64,000 nucleotides of DNA from an uncultured Prevotellaceae bacterium. GTDB lineage: Bacteria > Bacteroidota > Bacteroidia > Bacteroidales > Bacteroidaceae. Shown here in pieces: positions 41,744 through 48,610 of the stretch (within the stretch, counting starts at the first letter, position 1; the number at the start of each line of letters is the position of its first letter). The DNA lies in NCBI GenBank assembly GCA_902781315.1, contig CACZIT010000003.1:62001-126000 (forward strand). The letters run 5' to 3'. The notes beneath the pieces were generated by a model. It was not told the origin of the DNA. It did not search any database and saw only the letters and a list, made by a program, of their open reading frames with translations. The position numbers were made by a program, and so were the translations under genes.

Positions 41744-42706
41744 ATGGACAACAACAAAGCAGAAAACTTCACCGGCTGGATATCGGAAGACCCCGACGAC
41801 TGGAACTCCTTCTCTGATTACGAGAGGAAGGTCCAGACGCTCGTCAACGAGTACAACCTGATGGCATTAGACACCGACATGCCCCTGCTCCGCTATTCCG
41901 TCGACAACCCACTCGGCAGCATCGTCGGTTTCTCAGAACTGAACACCGATGTCATCCAAGATCCTGCGCTAAGGCAGAAACTGCAGGAAATCAGGCTATG
42001 GTCACGGCTCAGAATGCAAAGTAGCCATCCCGACGACCCCGACCGCAGCCAGCAGCTTCGGAGCGATATGGCCGACATCGGACTCAAGGAGAAATACCTT
42101 ACAGCCAAACAGAACCACTTCCTCGCCATGAACAGCATGGCCTACTGGTGGGACGACGAAAGGAAAACGTGGAGACAGCGGACGAAGCCCACACCTGCGC
42201 AAGCCGCCGATTACATGGAATGCGTGAAAGCCTCCCGACAAAGCCAAGTTCGGCAATACGAAGCCCTGCACCTCGACATGCGCGACGTTTCCTTTTGGCA
42301 AAACGGCAGATGCGGACTGCGCCAGGCCGACGGCCAACTGCTCATCCCACCCATCGACGCCACCGTCACAGAACGCTACGACCGCATCGACACCCTCCGC
42401 GAAAGCCAGGGTCGCGTCTGGTGCGTGCCCGTCAGGAGAGGAGACAAATACGCCCTTTGCACGATGGACGGCAGCGGCACGTTGCTCACCGACTTCGTCT
42501 ACGACCACATCTTCCGCTATTTCGGAGGACGCGTAGCCACATTCGTCGTTGAGCAAGATGGCCGCAAAGGCCTCATCTCACAGCACGACGGCCAACTGCT
42601 CATCCCATGCGAGATGGACGAGATTTACGAAATGCTCGACACCGACGCAGCGGTCCCCTTCAAGAAAAACGGGAAATGGGACCGTTGGTATCATCAAGAA
42701 AAATAA
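41744..42706 (+). CDS. WG-repeat protein
   Basis: 320 residues from the ATG at 41744; starts at 41636 or earlier are possible. Residues 1-~175 are helical and unrecognised. The C-terminal half is made of WG/KWG beta repeats: FWQNGRCGLRQADGQLLIPP, VRRGDKYALCTMDGSGTLLT, VEQDGRKGLISQHDGQLLIP, FKKNGKWDRWYHQ. Such repeats form propeller-like scaffolds of unknown role. The gene is C-rich like the host genes. A small membrane-protein gene follows after 7 bases. Confidence 0.75.
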   Translation: MDNNKAENFTGWISEDPDDWNSFSDYERKVQTLVNEYNLMALDTDMPLLRYSVDNPLGSIVGFSELNTDVIQDPALRQKLQEIRLWSRLRMQSSHPDDPDRSQQLRSDMADIGLKEKYLTAKQNHFLAMNSMAYWWDDERKTWRQRTKPTPAQAADYMECVKASRQSQVRQYEALHLDMRDVSFWQNGRCGLRQADGQLLIPPIDATVTERYDRIDTLRESQGRVWCVPVRRGDKYALCTMDGSGTLLTDFVYDHIFRYFGGRVATFVVEQDGRKGLISQHDGQLLIPCEMDEIYEMLDTDAAVPFKKNGKWDRWYHQEK

Positions 42707-42713
42707 CACGCCT

Positions 42714-42911
42714 ATGCTCTGCAAACTCCTCCGAGGCCTTGCCCTCGTCATCATCTTCGTCCTCGCCTGCTGGGGACTTGCCGACATCACCGCCCTCATC
42801 CGAGGCCGCGGCAACCTCCTCACAGGCAGTCAGTTACAGCTCACCACCTCCCACTGCGAGACCTCTCACGGAGAACTCTATTCGCTGGAAATCACCATCA
42901 AAAGACGGTAG
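42714..42911 (+). CDS. Small single-span membrane protein
   Basis: 65 residues: one membrane helix (GLALVIIFVLACWGLADITA), then a polar tail (RGRGNLLTGSQLQLTTSH). Starts 7 bases after the WG-repeat gene, so probably translated from the same message. The preserved reading frame and composition support coding. No family recognised. Confidence 0.55.
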   Translation: MLCKLLRGLALVIIFVLACWGLADITALIRGRGNLLTGSQLQLTTSHCETSHGELYSLEITIKRR

Positions 42912-42923
42912 CCGAAGAATCAA

Positions 42924-43094
42924 TTAAGTCCCGCACATCCCAAAAAGAGATAATATAAAGCAGATGACGCCCAACACAAGGAACATCTTCAGAAGTTCAC
43001 AAAATGCGCTCCAAAATACTCTAAATGATGGGGGATCATTTTCATAATCATACTCAAAAATGTAGTCGTCAATTTTTTTATAAAACTTTGCCAT
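42924..43094 (-). CDS. 56-residue membrane protein, paralogue of the flanking duplicated gene
   Basis: Begins AKFYKKIDDYIFEYDYEND and ends in a membrane helix (FLVLGVICFILSLFGMCGT). It has the same length and layout (K-x-Y-x-K-x-DD head, one span) as the duplicated small genes at 43156-43326 and 60307-60477, which suggests a common ancestor. The -7 box TATATTTG (minus) lies at 43132-43139, 37 bases ahead of the ATG at 43094. Function unknown; the size and single span would also suit a toxin-like or regulatory peptide. Confidence 0.55.
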   Translation of the reverse strand: MAKFYKKIDDYIFEYDYENDPPSFRVFWSAFCELLKMFLVLGVICFILSLFGMCGT

Positions 43095-43131
43095 AATACT
43101 ATTATATAAAATGTTAGATATCAATTTTGTG

Positions 43132-43139
43132 CAAATATA
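43132..43139 (-). promoter_or_regulatory. -7 promoter box of small membrane protein
   Basis: Minus-strand TATATTTG, 37 bases ahead of the ATG at 43094. Confidence 0.5.
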
Positions 43140-43155
43140 CAAATACCCGTCAGTG

Positions 43156-43326
43156 TCAGTCGAAGAGGCTCAAGAATAGTTCCAAAAACCAAATTCCAAG
43201 TCCTATACACGCACAGGCGACTGTCATACCCACTACAAAGTAAAGCACACTTGTCCAACTGAACTCCTCCGTTCCGTCGATTGACATCCAGGTGTCATCG
43301 TCTAATTTCCAATACAACTTACTCAT
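43156..43326 (-). CDS. 56-residue membrane protein, copy A
   Basis: Begins SKLYWKLDDDTWMSIDGTEE, then hydrophobic helices VLYFVVGMTVACACIGLGIW and an end LFLSLFD. It is duplicated almost perfectly at 60307-60477: within the gene only two bases differ, one silent and one changing Ala37 to Val. The protein-level conservation across two copies supports a real gene. A -7-like box CATCTTTG (minus) lies at 43358-43365. Function unknown. Confidence 0.65.
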   Translation of the reverse strand: MSKLYWKLDDDTWMSIDGTEEFSWTSVLYFVVGMTVACACIGLGIWFLELFLSLFD

Positions 43327-43342
43327 AATGATTTGATGTTAA
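43156..43342. repeat. 187-bp direct repeat, left copy
   Basis: Same orientation and sequence as 60307-60493 except three positions. It covers the small membrane-protein gene and its first ~16 upstream bases. Similarity fades gradually upstream. Copies are 17,151 bp apart and bracket the RT/defence region. Confidence 0.9.
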
Positions 43343-43357
43343 ATGATTTTGATAATG

Positions 43358-43365
43358 CAAAGATG
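43358..43365 (-). promoter_or_regulatory. -7-like box of copy A small gene
   Basis: Minus-strand CATCTTTG, one base off TAnnTTTG, 31 bases ahead of the ATG at 43326. The equivalent spot ahead of copy B reads CATCTTGG, a weaker match. Confidence 0.4.
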
Positions 43366-43391
43366 CGCTTTTCATTTCTCACTCTACTAGT

Positions 43392-43441
43392 TTTTATACG
43401 TATAAAATTCGCTGAATTCACAGTCCTATTCGCTATTTTTG
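43392..43441 (+). promoter_or_regulatory. Palindromic operator and -7 box ahead of the 28-codon ORF
   Basis: Perfect 16-base palindrome TTTTATACGTATAAAA at 43392-43407, then 26 bases, then -7 box TATTTTTG at 43434-43441. The same arrangement occurs at 45442-45490 and 63677-63724. Confidence 0.65.
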
Positions 43442-43484
43442 CATCGTAACAACTCAATTGTCGAACTCTAAAACCATAAACATT

Positions 43485-43571
43485 ATGTCAAGACAATCAT
43501 TAAGAGACCCCAACAACCACGTCAGCCGCAATGGAGCCTCCGGCAGCAGCCACATCGAAATCTATCCATAG
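43485..43571 (+). CDS. 28-residue ORF upstream of the reverse transcriptase
   Basis: ATG at 43485 to TAG at 43571: MSRQSLRDPNNHVSRNGASG and onward, ending HIEIYP. It has its own promoter with a palindromic operator (43392-43441), a start 43 bases after the -7 box, and a C/G-rich hairpin (43580-43613) directly behind it that could end its transcript. Peptide polar, no membrane span. The sequence is clean and codon use resembles neighbours, but at this size coding is uncertain. Confidence 0.4.
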   Translation: MSRQSLRDPNNHVSRNGASGSSHIEIYP

Positions 43572-43579
43572 TCAGCAAC

Positions 43580-43613
43580 ATTTCCCCCTCGCGCCCTTGC
43601 CGGGTGAGGGGAA
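43580..43613. repeat. Hairpin between the short ORF and the RT leader
   Basis: TTTCCCCCTCGCGCCCTTGC-CGGGTGAGGGGAA: arms TTCCCC/GGGGAA with inner complementarity. Possible terminator or palindromic-element relative. Confidence 0.55.
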
Positions 43614-43618
43614 TTTCG

Positions 43619-43861
43619 TATCTTTGCAGCAGAATAAGGGCACTTTGGAGGCATCGCTTGTCCTGATGTCAATTCACCACACCGTGGATCGACTGGTAAA
43701 AGAAAGAAAAAAATCAAATCAGGCCTTTGGCGGGAGACTGACTTTCATAAGTTAGAGCCATAGGCGACATCCTGTCTCCGTCCCCCGTAACCAATCGGGG
43801 ATGCATGTTAAACATCATATCAGCTTTCCTCCAAAGTCCCTTTCCTAAACGAAAGAAAACC
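43619..43861 (+). ncRNA. Structured 5' leader or candidate ncRNA of the RT locus
   Basis: A -7 box TATCTTTG at 43619-43626 predicts transcription from about 43633, leaving ~230 untranslated bases before the RT start at 43862. Visible structure: GGAGAC (43733-43738) pairs with GTCTCC (43774-43779), and a CCCC-GTAACCAATC-GGGG hairpin lies at 43783-43800. Many RTs of this kind work with an adjacent non-coding RNA; whether this leader is one is inference. Confidence 0.4.
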
Positions 43862-45439
43862 ATGTCCATACCAACCCTGCTCGAATTCGCCTCCGACAAG
43901 ATGCTCATCCACTTGCTCGTCAAAGAACGCGCAAAGTGCCGCCGTCGCAACCGCACCGAGACCCATCACCATCTTGACAAGGACTGCGACCTCTCCGAAC
44001 TCACCACCCGCAAGAAGCTCAGCCGACTCATGCCGCCCCGATACAGTTGGGTACAGCCATCGAAGAGAGTCACCCTCCCCAACGGCGCCCGCGACACCAG
44101 CAAGAATGCCGAAAACGCCCTCCTGCTCACCATCAGTCGCGATATGCGCCTTCAGAAGCAAGGGCATACCTTCGATTATCTCGACGAGCAGCAAGCCTAC
44201 TTCAAACGAATCAGAAGCCTGTTGGCATCCCCCCGGCTCGCTTTCCATTCCCCGCGTCTCATGCCCATCCTCAAGGACACCCGGCAGCAGCCCGACGGCA
44301 CCCTCCTCGTCACCTGTCGTCCCCTATCCGTCTACACCCAGCTCGACGACAAAATCATCCTCGCCCTCACCAGCCGGTATCTCACCCGCTACTTCGACCG
44401 CTATCTTCACGACAACATCCTCTCCTATCGTCCGGCGCGCAATTTCCTTGACCAGAAACACCATGTCACCGATTTCAACGACGGCATAAGGCTCATCAAG
44501 ACCTTTCGCGACTCACACGCTTCCGACACCATCTACGCGTCCGACTGCGACATCAAGAAGTTCTACGACATCATCCCCCATCAAGTCATTTGTGACTGCT
44601 TCACCCGTATGCTCCGGAAAGCGCAACTCTCACCCGAAGGGCAGTCGCAAGTCATGCGAGTCCTCTCAGCCTACCTCTCCAGTTACAATTTCTATACCCA
44701 TGCCCTGCAGCAATCCCGTCAGTGCGACGAAGTGTTTGCGAAGGTACGTCGTCGCCTTCATGATTCCGAACACCGAAACACCTATCAACTCGGCTGGGTC
44801 GACGAACTCCTTAATGGCAGTCCCGAACAACACGAGCAGGTAGGCGTGCCACAAGGCGGCTCCCTCTCGCTGCTTATAGCCAACATCGTGCTCAACGATG
44901 TCGACCTGGCAGTCCTCACCCACGACGACCCCCACCGGCTCTTCATTCGCTATTGCGACGACATGCTACTCCTCCACACCGATTATGCCGAATGCTGCCG
45001 CCTCATGAAAGCCTATGCCGATTCCCTCACCGCCCACGGCCTCTACTTCCATCCGTTCAAGAGCCTGTCCGAATGCACCCGTCACGACTTCTGGCACATC
45101 AAGTCCCACCACCCCTTCCTCTGGGGCGACGGCGACGGCAACTGCAACCGCTACATCGGCTTCCTTGGCTACGAGCTCCGTCGTGACGGACGAATACGAC
45201 TTCGCAAGAGCAATATCAAGCGCATCGAAGAAAAGGTCCATCGCCAGCGTTTCGTTCTCCATCGTTATCGCAAGACCCACAATCAGGCCGACTATGAAGC
45301 CCATAGAGAGAAAAAATGCCGCACCCTCTTAGACGGCATCCAGTTCTACACAGCCTTCGACCTCCCCAAGTTTAAGCGTGGCAGCCAATACCGCCATATC
45401 CAGAAGCTAGTCCAGTCGCTGTCAAGAAACCCTAAATAG
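43862..45439 (+). CDS. Stand-alone reverse transcriptase (group II-like or unknown group)
   Basis: 525 residues from the ATG at 43862, which follows GAAAGAAAACC; an in-frame ATG at 43805 is the alternative. RT motifs: A, SDCDIKKFYD with Asp230; B, GVPQGGSLSLLIAN from Gly328; C, IRYCDDMLLL with Asp366/367; E, FLGYEL. It lacks a maturase X/HNH region and no group II intron domains V/VI are evident nearby. Motif B has SLSLL rather than the SP(L/I)L of intron RTs, and motif B is not the IGQxxSQ-type of diversity-generating retroelements. It thus resembles the uncharacterised or defence-associated RTs. Residues after ~440 form a helical thumb-like region. Neighbours are a structured leader and an HD hydrolase, with a defence operon close by. 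Confidence 0.85.
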   Translation: MSIPTLLEFASDKMLIHLLVKERAKCRRRNRTETHHHLDKDCDLSELTTRKKLSRLMPPRYSWVQPSKRVTLPNGARDTSKNAENALLLTISRDMRLQKQGHTFDYLDEQQAYFKRIRSLLASPRLAFHSPRLMPILKDTRQQPDGTLLVTCRPLSVYTQLDDKIILALTSRYLTRYFDRYLHDNILSYRPARNFLDQKHHVTDFNDGIRLIKTFRDSHASDTIYASDCDIKKFYDIIPHQVICDCFTRMLRKAQLSPEGQSQVMRVLSAYLSSYNFYTHALQQSRQCDEVFAKVRRRLHDSEHRNTYQLGWVDELLNGSPEQHEQVGVPQGGSLSLLIANIVLNDVDLAVLTHDDPHRLFIRYCDDMLLLHTDYAECCRLMKAYADSLTAHGLYFHPFKSLSECTRHDFWHIKSHHPFLWGDGDGNCNRYIGFLGYELRRDGRIRLRKSNIKRIEEKVHRQRFVLHRYRKTHNQADYEAHREKKCRTLLDGIQFYTAFDLPKFKRGSQYRHIQKLVQSLSRNPK

Positions 45440-45441
45440 TA

Positions 45442-45490
45442 TTTATAGGTATAAAAACCACCCACATTCAGCAAAGGAATCCTATATTTG
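45442..45490 (+). promoter_or_regulatory. Palindromic operator and -7 box of HD gene
   Basis: TTTATAGGTATAAA at 45442-45455, 27 bases, then -7 box TATATTTG at 45483-45490. It starts two bases after the RT stop codon, so the HD gene has its own start site. Confidence 0.65.
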
Positions 45491-45528
45491 CAACATCAGA
45501 CAATCATCAAGCAACAACAATTCAAGAC

Positions 45529-46098
45529 ATGTATATCCACAAAACCATTGAAGAAAAGACCAACGAATGCCTCGCCCTGCTTCGTTCCACGAAACGCGAT
45601 AAGATTGAAAATCTCATCGCCCACATCACCGAAATGGGATACTTCGTCGCCCCGGGCTCACTTCAGCACCACCGTTTCGAAGGAGGACTGGTCAGCCATT
45701 CCCTGGAAACCTATCACACAGCAATGGCGCTCCGCGAGCAGAAAATCCTGCAGGGCACCAACCCTTCTGAACTTCCTGAAGCAAGCATCATCTTATGCAG
45801 CCTCCTTCACGATCTCTGCAAAGCCGACACCCTTCGCTATAGTCACGAAACCCACAATGCATTCGCCGCGAAGCATTCAAAAGGCCACAGTCAGCGTTCA
45901 GTTCGCCAAGTAGGCTATTCCGGTTTCGAACTGACTGATGCCGAAAAAGATGCCATCCTTTGGCATATGGGTGGCCGCCGTTTCGCCGAAGACCGCAATG
46001 AGCATTTCGCCCACCATCCACTCAGCGAAATCATCTACGATGCCGACAAGCAATCCATCCACATCGCAAAGAAGCGGCACCATCCAAAACGAAGATAA
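45529..46098 (+). CDS. HD-domain phosphohydrolase
   Basis: 189 residues, cytoplasmic. Metal-binding HD pattern: HHRFEGGLVSHSLET (first His), LLHDLCKAD (His-Asp), HMGGRRF and a late acidic residue in IYDADK. The spacing matches small HD hydrolases related to the YfbR/Cas3-HD and 3'-5' phosphodiesterase groups. Likely cleaves a nucleotide or an RNA/DNA end. Located 90 bases after the RT with its own palindrome-bearing promoter; a functional tie to the RT is inferred from position and shared operator type only. Confidence 0.82.
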   Translation: MYIHKTIEEKTNECLALLRSTKRDKIENLIAHITEMGYFVAPGSLQHHRFEGGLVSHSLETYHTAMALREQKILQGTNPSELPEASIILCSLLHDLCKADTLRYSHETHNAFAAKHSKGHSQRSVRQVGYSGFELTDAEKDAILWHMGGRRFAEDRNEHFAHHPLSEIIYDADKQSIHIAKKRHHPKRR

Positions 46099-46185
46099 AA
46101 GCATTCAACACTCCTGGATCCTTTGATGAAATCAAGGCACAAAATAAATATTTATTAGTAGAACTAAAGATAATGATAGTTAATT

Positions 46186-46389
46186 ATGGACGAAAACAAG
46201 AAAAAGGAACTACTGAAGGGGTTGGATGAATACTATGCAAATCGCACTGATTTGTTAACCGAAACCAATACTCCTCAGAATACTGTAGAAATAAATGGGC
46301 TGACTTATATACAAGTTGATTGCACAGCAGAAGAATGGATAAAGTCAGTCGGTGGTGTAAACATTGAAGATATGCAATGGCAAATGTAA
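46186..46389 (+). CDS. Small acidic protein, putative antitoxin-like partner
   Basis: 67 residues: MDENKKKELLKGLDEYYANR, then INGLTYIQVDCTAEEWIKSV. Strongly AT-rich, unlike the host genes. Its end overlaps the next gene by 13 bases. A small acidic first gene overlapping a basic second gene is the layout of type II toxin-antitoxin pairs, but no DNA-binding motif is clear. Family not recognised. Confidence 0.55.
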   Translation: MDENKKKELLKGLDEYYANRTDLLTETNTPQNTVEINGLTYIQVDCTAEEWIKSVGGVNIEDMQWQM

Positions 46390-46814
46390 ACGTAGAATTT
46401 GCAAAACATAAACACTTAGTTATTCTATCTCCTCGTGGATATGGAGATTTGGATTACAAGCAGAGAACTAATTGGAGTTCGCAAAAAAGGTTACAACGTG
46501 AAAGGGCAAACTTGTTATTTAGCAGGGTATATCAAGGATTATATAACCTCGCTAATGATATAAAACCAACAACGATTTTAGCAGCAGGTGCCCCAAACGA
46601 ATATGTATATCAACTATCTGATAGCATAGGGAGAATTATATTTAAGCTAATAAACACTACAACTGAATCAATTATATATGTTCTTGATTTCATTTGGGAT
46701 TATAAGACAACGCCCAATAGTTGGTGGAGCATTGTTGAAAGCAAGAAGTCGATTGATAGCATAATAGCCGAAACCATCAATAACTATCTAAGAAGAAATC
46801 TTATTAAAGCATAA
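46377..46814 (+). CDS. Basic protein of overlapping AT-rich pair, toxin-like
   Basis: 145 residues, overlapping the previous gene by 13 bases. A core SIGRIIFKLINTTTESIIYV followed by LDFIWDYK recalls the strands of RelE/ParE-type toxins, and the N terminus is basic (DYKQRTNWSSQKRLQRERAN). The match is by pattern and weak. A perfect 11-bp hairpin terminator (46813-46846) begins at its stop codon. AT-rich like its partner, suggesting recent transfer. Could equally be an unrelated two-gene module. Confidence 0.55.
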   Translation: MANVNVEFAKHKHLVILSPRGYGDLDYKQRTNWSSQKRLQRERANLLFSRVYQGLYNLANDIKPTTILAAGAPNEYVYQLSDSIGRIIFKLINTTTESIIYVLDFIWDYKTTPNSWWSIVESKKSIDSIIAETINNYLRRNLIKA

Positions 46815-46846
46815 AATGAGCAGCCAAATTAATGACTGCTCATTTT
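46813..46846 (+). terminator. Terminator between AT-rich pair and Schlafen gene
   Basis: Perfect arms AAAATGAGCAG (46813-46823) / CTGCTCATTTT (46836-46846) between convergent genes. The symmetrical A/T flanks may stop transcription both ways. Confidence 0.8.
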
Positions 46847-46909
46847 GTGTATAACTATGCATTATTGAAATTTACTGCCAACAGGTATATAGTTCCCCCA
46901 AAAAGAAGG

Positions 46910-48592
46910 TCATATTGTGCCTAAGAGGGAAATCTCAGATTGTATTGTAACGTTATTCCAATCTAGCCCGAAAGTCTGGGAAGTTTCCCTTTTTGAGGCT
47001 ATCAGTTTATTTAGCCGTACTGCATTTTCTGGCATAATCAGTTTGAATTCAAGCACATGCCCTTTTCCCTTGGGAATAATATATGATCCCTGATTCCTTC
47101 CACTCGTTGTCGGATTGAAGTCCGTCAAATGATGTAACTTTATGTATTCCGTACCTCCCTGGTCAGCACTATGAACAGCCAGAAGACACGAAGGATGGCA
47201 AATAAAGATTTCTGCAGGAGGTTCATTCACGTTAAATCCATTCTTTTTAATATCCCCCAGTCTTGTCTTTTCTTTGAACTTGCTCAGACGAACAAGGTTC
47301 ACGGTTCCACTCTTATGGCAGAACACAATGACGACATCAGCTGCATCTTCACTCACAGGAAGTTGTCTGAAAACAATATCCGCCTCTACTTTTGCCTTTT
47401 CACGAGACCACGTTCCGTCGTTATACCATACAATCCAATATTTCGGTTCATTTACGGTTTGGGTTACAGGAGCAGCAACTTCCAATCGTCTGTCATTAAT
47501 GGCAGTTTTGACTGCAGAGCGTATAAGCGAGGTCATCTCTTCATTAGACACCTCTTGTCCTCTTGTCCCCCCTGCCATAGCAACGATGTAATTACCGATT
47601 CTTTCACCAACAAACTGCGTTATAGCTTCACCACGCAACATCTGCGCTTGGTTTCCTTGTCTTTGGAACAGCATGTTACCTTTCGTCCAAATAGGACGTT
47701 TGGCAGGAGTTACGTCTATTTTGCAATAAGTCACTCCCTCTTGTTGTGGGAAAGAAATCTTAATAAGCGACCCAGCAACCGTAGAGCAAAGACTTACTAT
47801 TGTGTCACGTATTTTTAATTGGTAATGATCGTAGTCTGCAGTATAACTGGCTGCATAGGCTGATTCGCCTTCACATAAGTGAGGAAGGTCATTCTCTATT
47901 CCAATAATCTGTCTGGTTTTATCATGAATGCCTATATATAGCGTTCCGCCTTCTGCATTCATAAATGCGGCCAGTTCGCGCACTATATTAAACATCTGGA
48001 CATCAATATCTACTTCATGTTTGGGCGTAAAGACAATGGAGGTTTTATACTCTACGTTCTGACCTTCATCTCCTCCTTCAAAAAGTGGACCGTTGACTGA
48101 TACAGATTCTACTCTTTGCTCGGATTTGGTTTCCGGAGACAGAACGCTCACAGGCAACTTGTGCCGCTCATAGTAGAAATAACCATTATTGTTAATAGAT
48201 TTAGCCAACAATATGACGTCGTCGCCTATTTCAAAATCTTCATCAGAATACCATCGCTGATAGCTGAAGTCATCCTCTAGGACATAATACGTCTTGTCGT
48301 TATTATCCTTCCGCTTATCTGATATCTTAAAAGTGTAGTAATGGCCTAAATCATAGTGTTCCTGAAGCACGCGACACTCATCCTGTTTTATACGCAAGGC
48401 ACCATTAGTATTCCTGCCTGTTACAATACCATATATGGTGGCGGGCATACTGGTATACTGGCATTTTATGATGTTATACACCTTATAAGTCTTGTCGTCA
48501 GGACCAAGCACTAAGAGGTAGTCATATCCATTCGTATTGCTACAGATATCAATAACCTCAAACTCGTAATGATCGTTTAACTGAAGTTCCAT
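46910..48592 (-). CDS. Schlafen AlbA_2-domain protein, last gene of defence operon
   Basis: 560 residues. The N-terminal ~165 are beta-rich and unrecognised. The AlbA_2/Schlafen core follows: GQNVEYKTSIVF (Glu of the nuclease-like motif), FNIVRELAAFMNAEGGTLYI with GIHDKTRQIIGIE, and LIKISFPQQEGVTYCKIDV. A helix-rich C-terminal half with KYWIVWYNDGTWSREKAKVE follows. Bacterial Schlafen-type proteins bind or cleave nucleic acids and recur in defence loci. It starts 18 bases after the Z1 gene on the same strand. Exact activity unknown. Confidence 0.8.
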   Translation of the reverse strand: MELQLNDHYEFEVIDICSNTNGYDYLLVLGPDDKTYKVYNIIKCQYTSMPATIYGIVTGRNTNGALRIKQDECRVLQEHYDLGHYYTFKISDKRKDNNDKTYYVLEDDFSYQRWYSDEDFEIGDDVILLAKSINNNGYFYYERHKLPVSVLSPETKSEQRVESVSVNGPLFEGGDEGQNVEYKTSIVFTPKHEVDIDVQMFNIVRELAAFMNAEGGTLYIGIHDKTRQIIGIENDLPHLCEGESAYAASYTADYDHYQLKIRDTIVSLCSTVAGSLIKISFPQQEGVTYCKIDVTPAKRPIWTKGNMLFQRQGNQAQMLRGEAITQFVGERIGNYIVAMAGGTRGQEVSNEEMTSLIRSAVKTAINDRRLEVAAPVTQTVNEPKYWIVWYNDGTWSREKAKVEADIVFRQLPVSEDAADVVIVFCHKSGTVNLVRLSKFKEKTRLGDIKKNGFNVNEPPAEIFICHPSCLLAVHSADQGGTEYIKLHHLTDFNPTTSGRNQGSYIIPKGKGHVLEFKLIMPENAVRLNKLIASKRETSQTFGLDWNNVTIQSEISLLGTI

Positions 48593-48610
48593 GGTTCGTC
48601 TTGTTTTTAC

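Noticed and set aside
43485-45439. Diversity-generating retroelement
   Set aside because: Motif B lacks the DGR-type sequence, and no variable-repeat/template-repeat pair with A-specific differences was seen near the RT.
43862-45439. Group II intron
   Set aside because: No maturase X/HNH part and no GUGYG start or domain V hairpin recognised around the RT gene.
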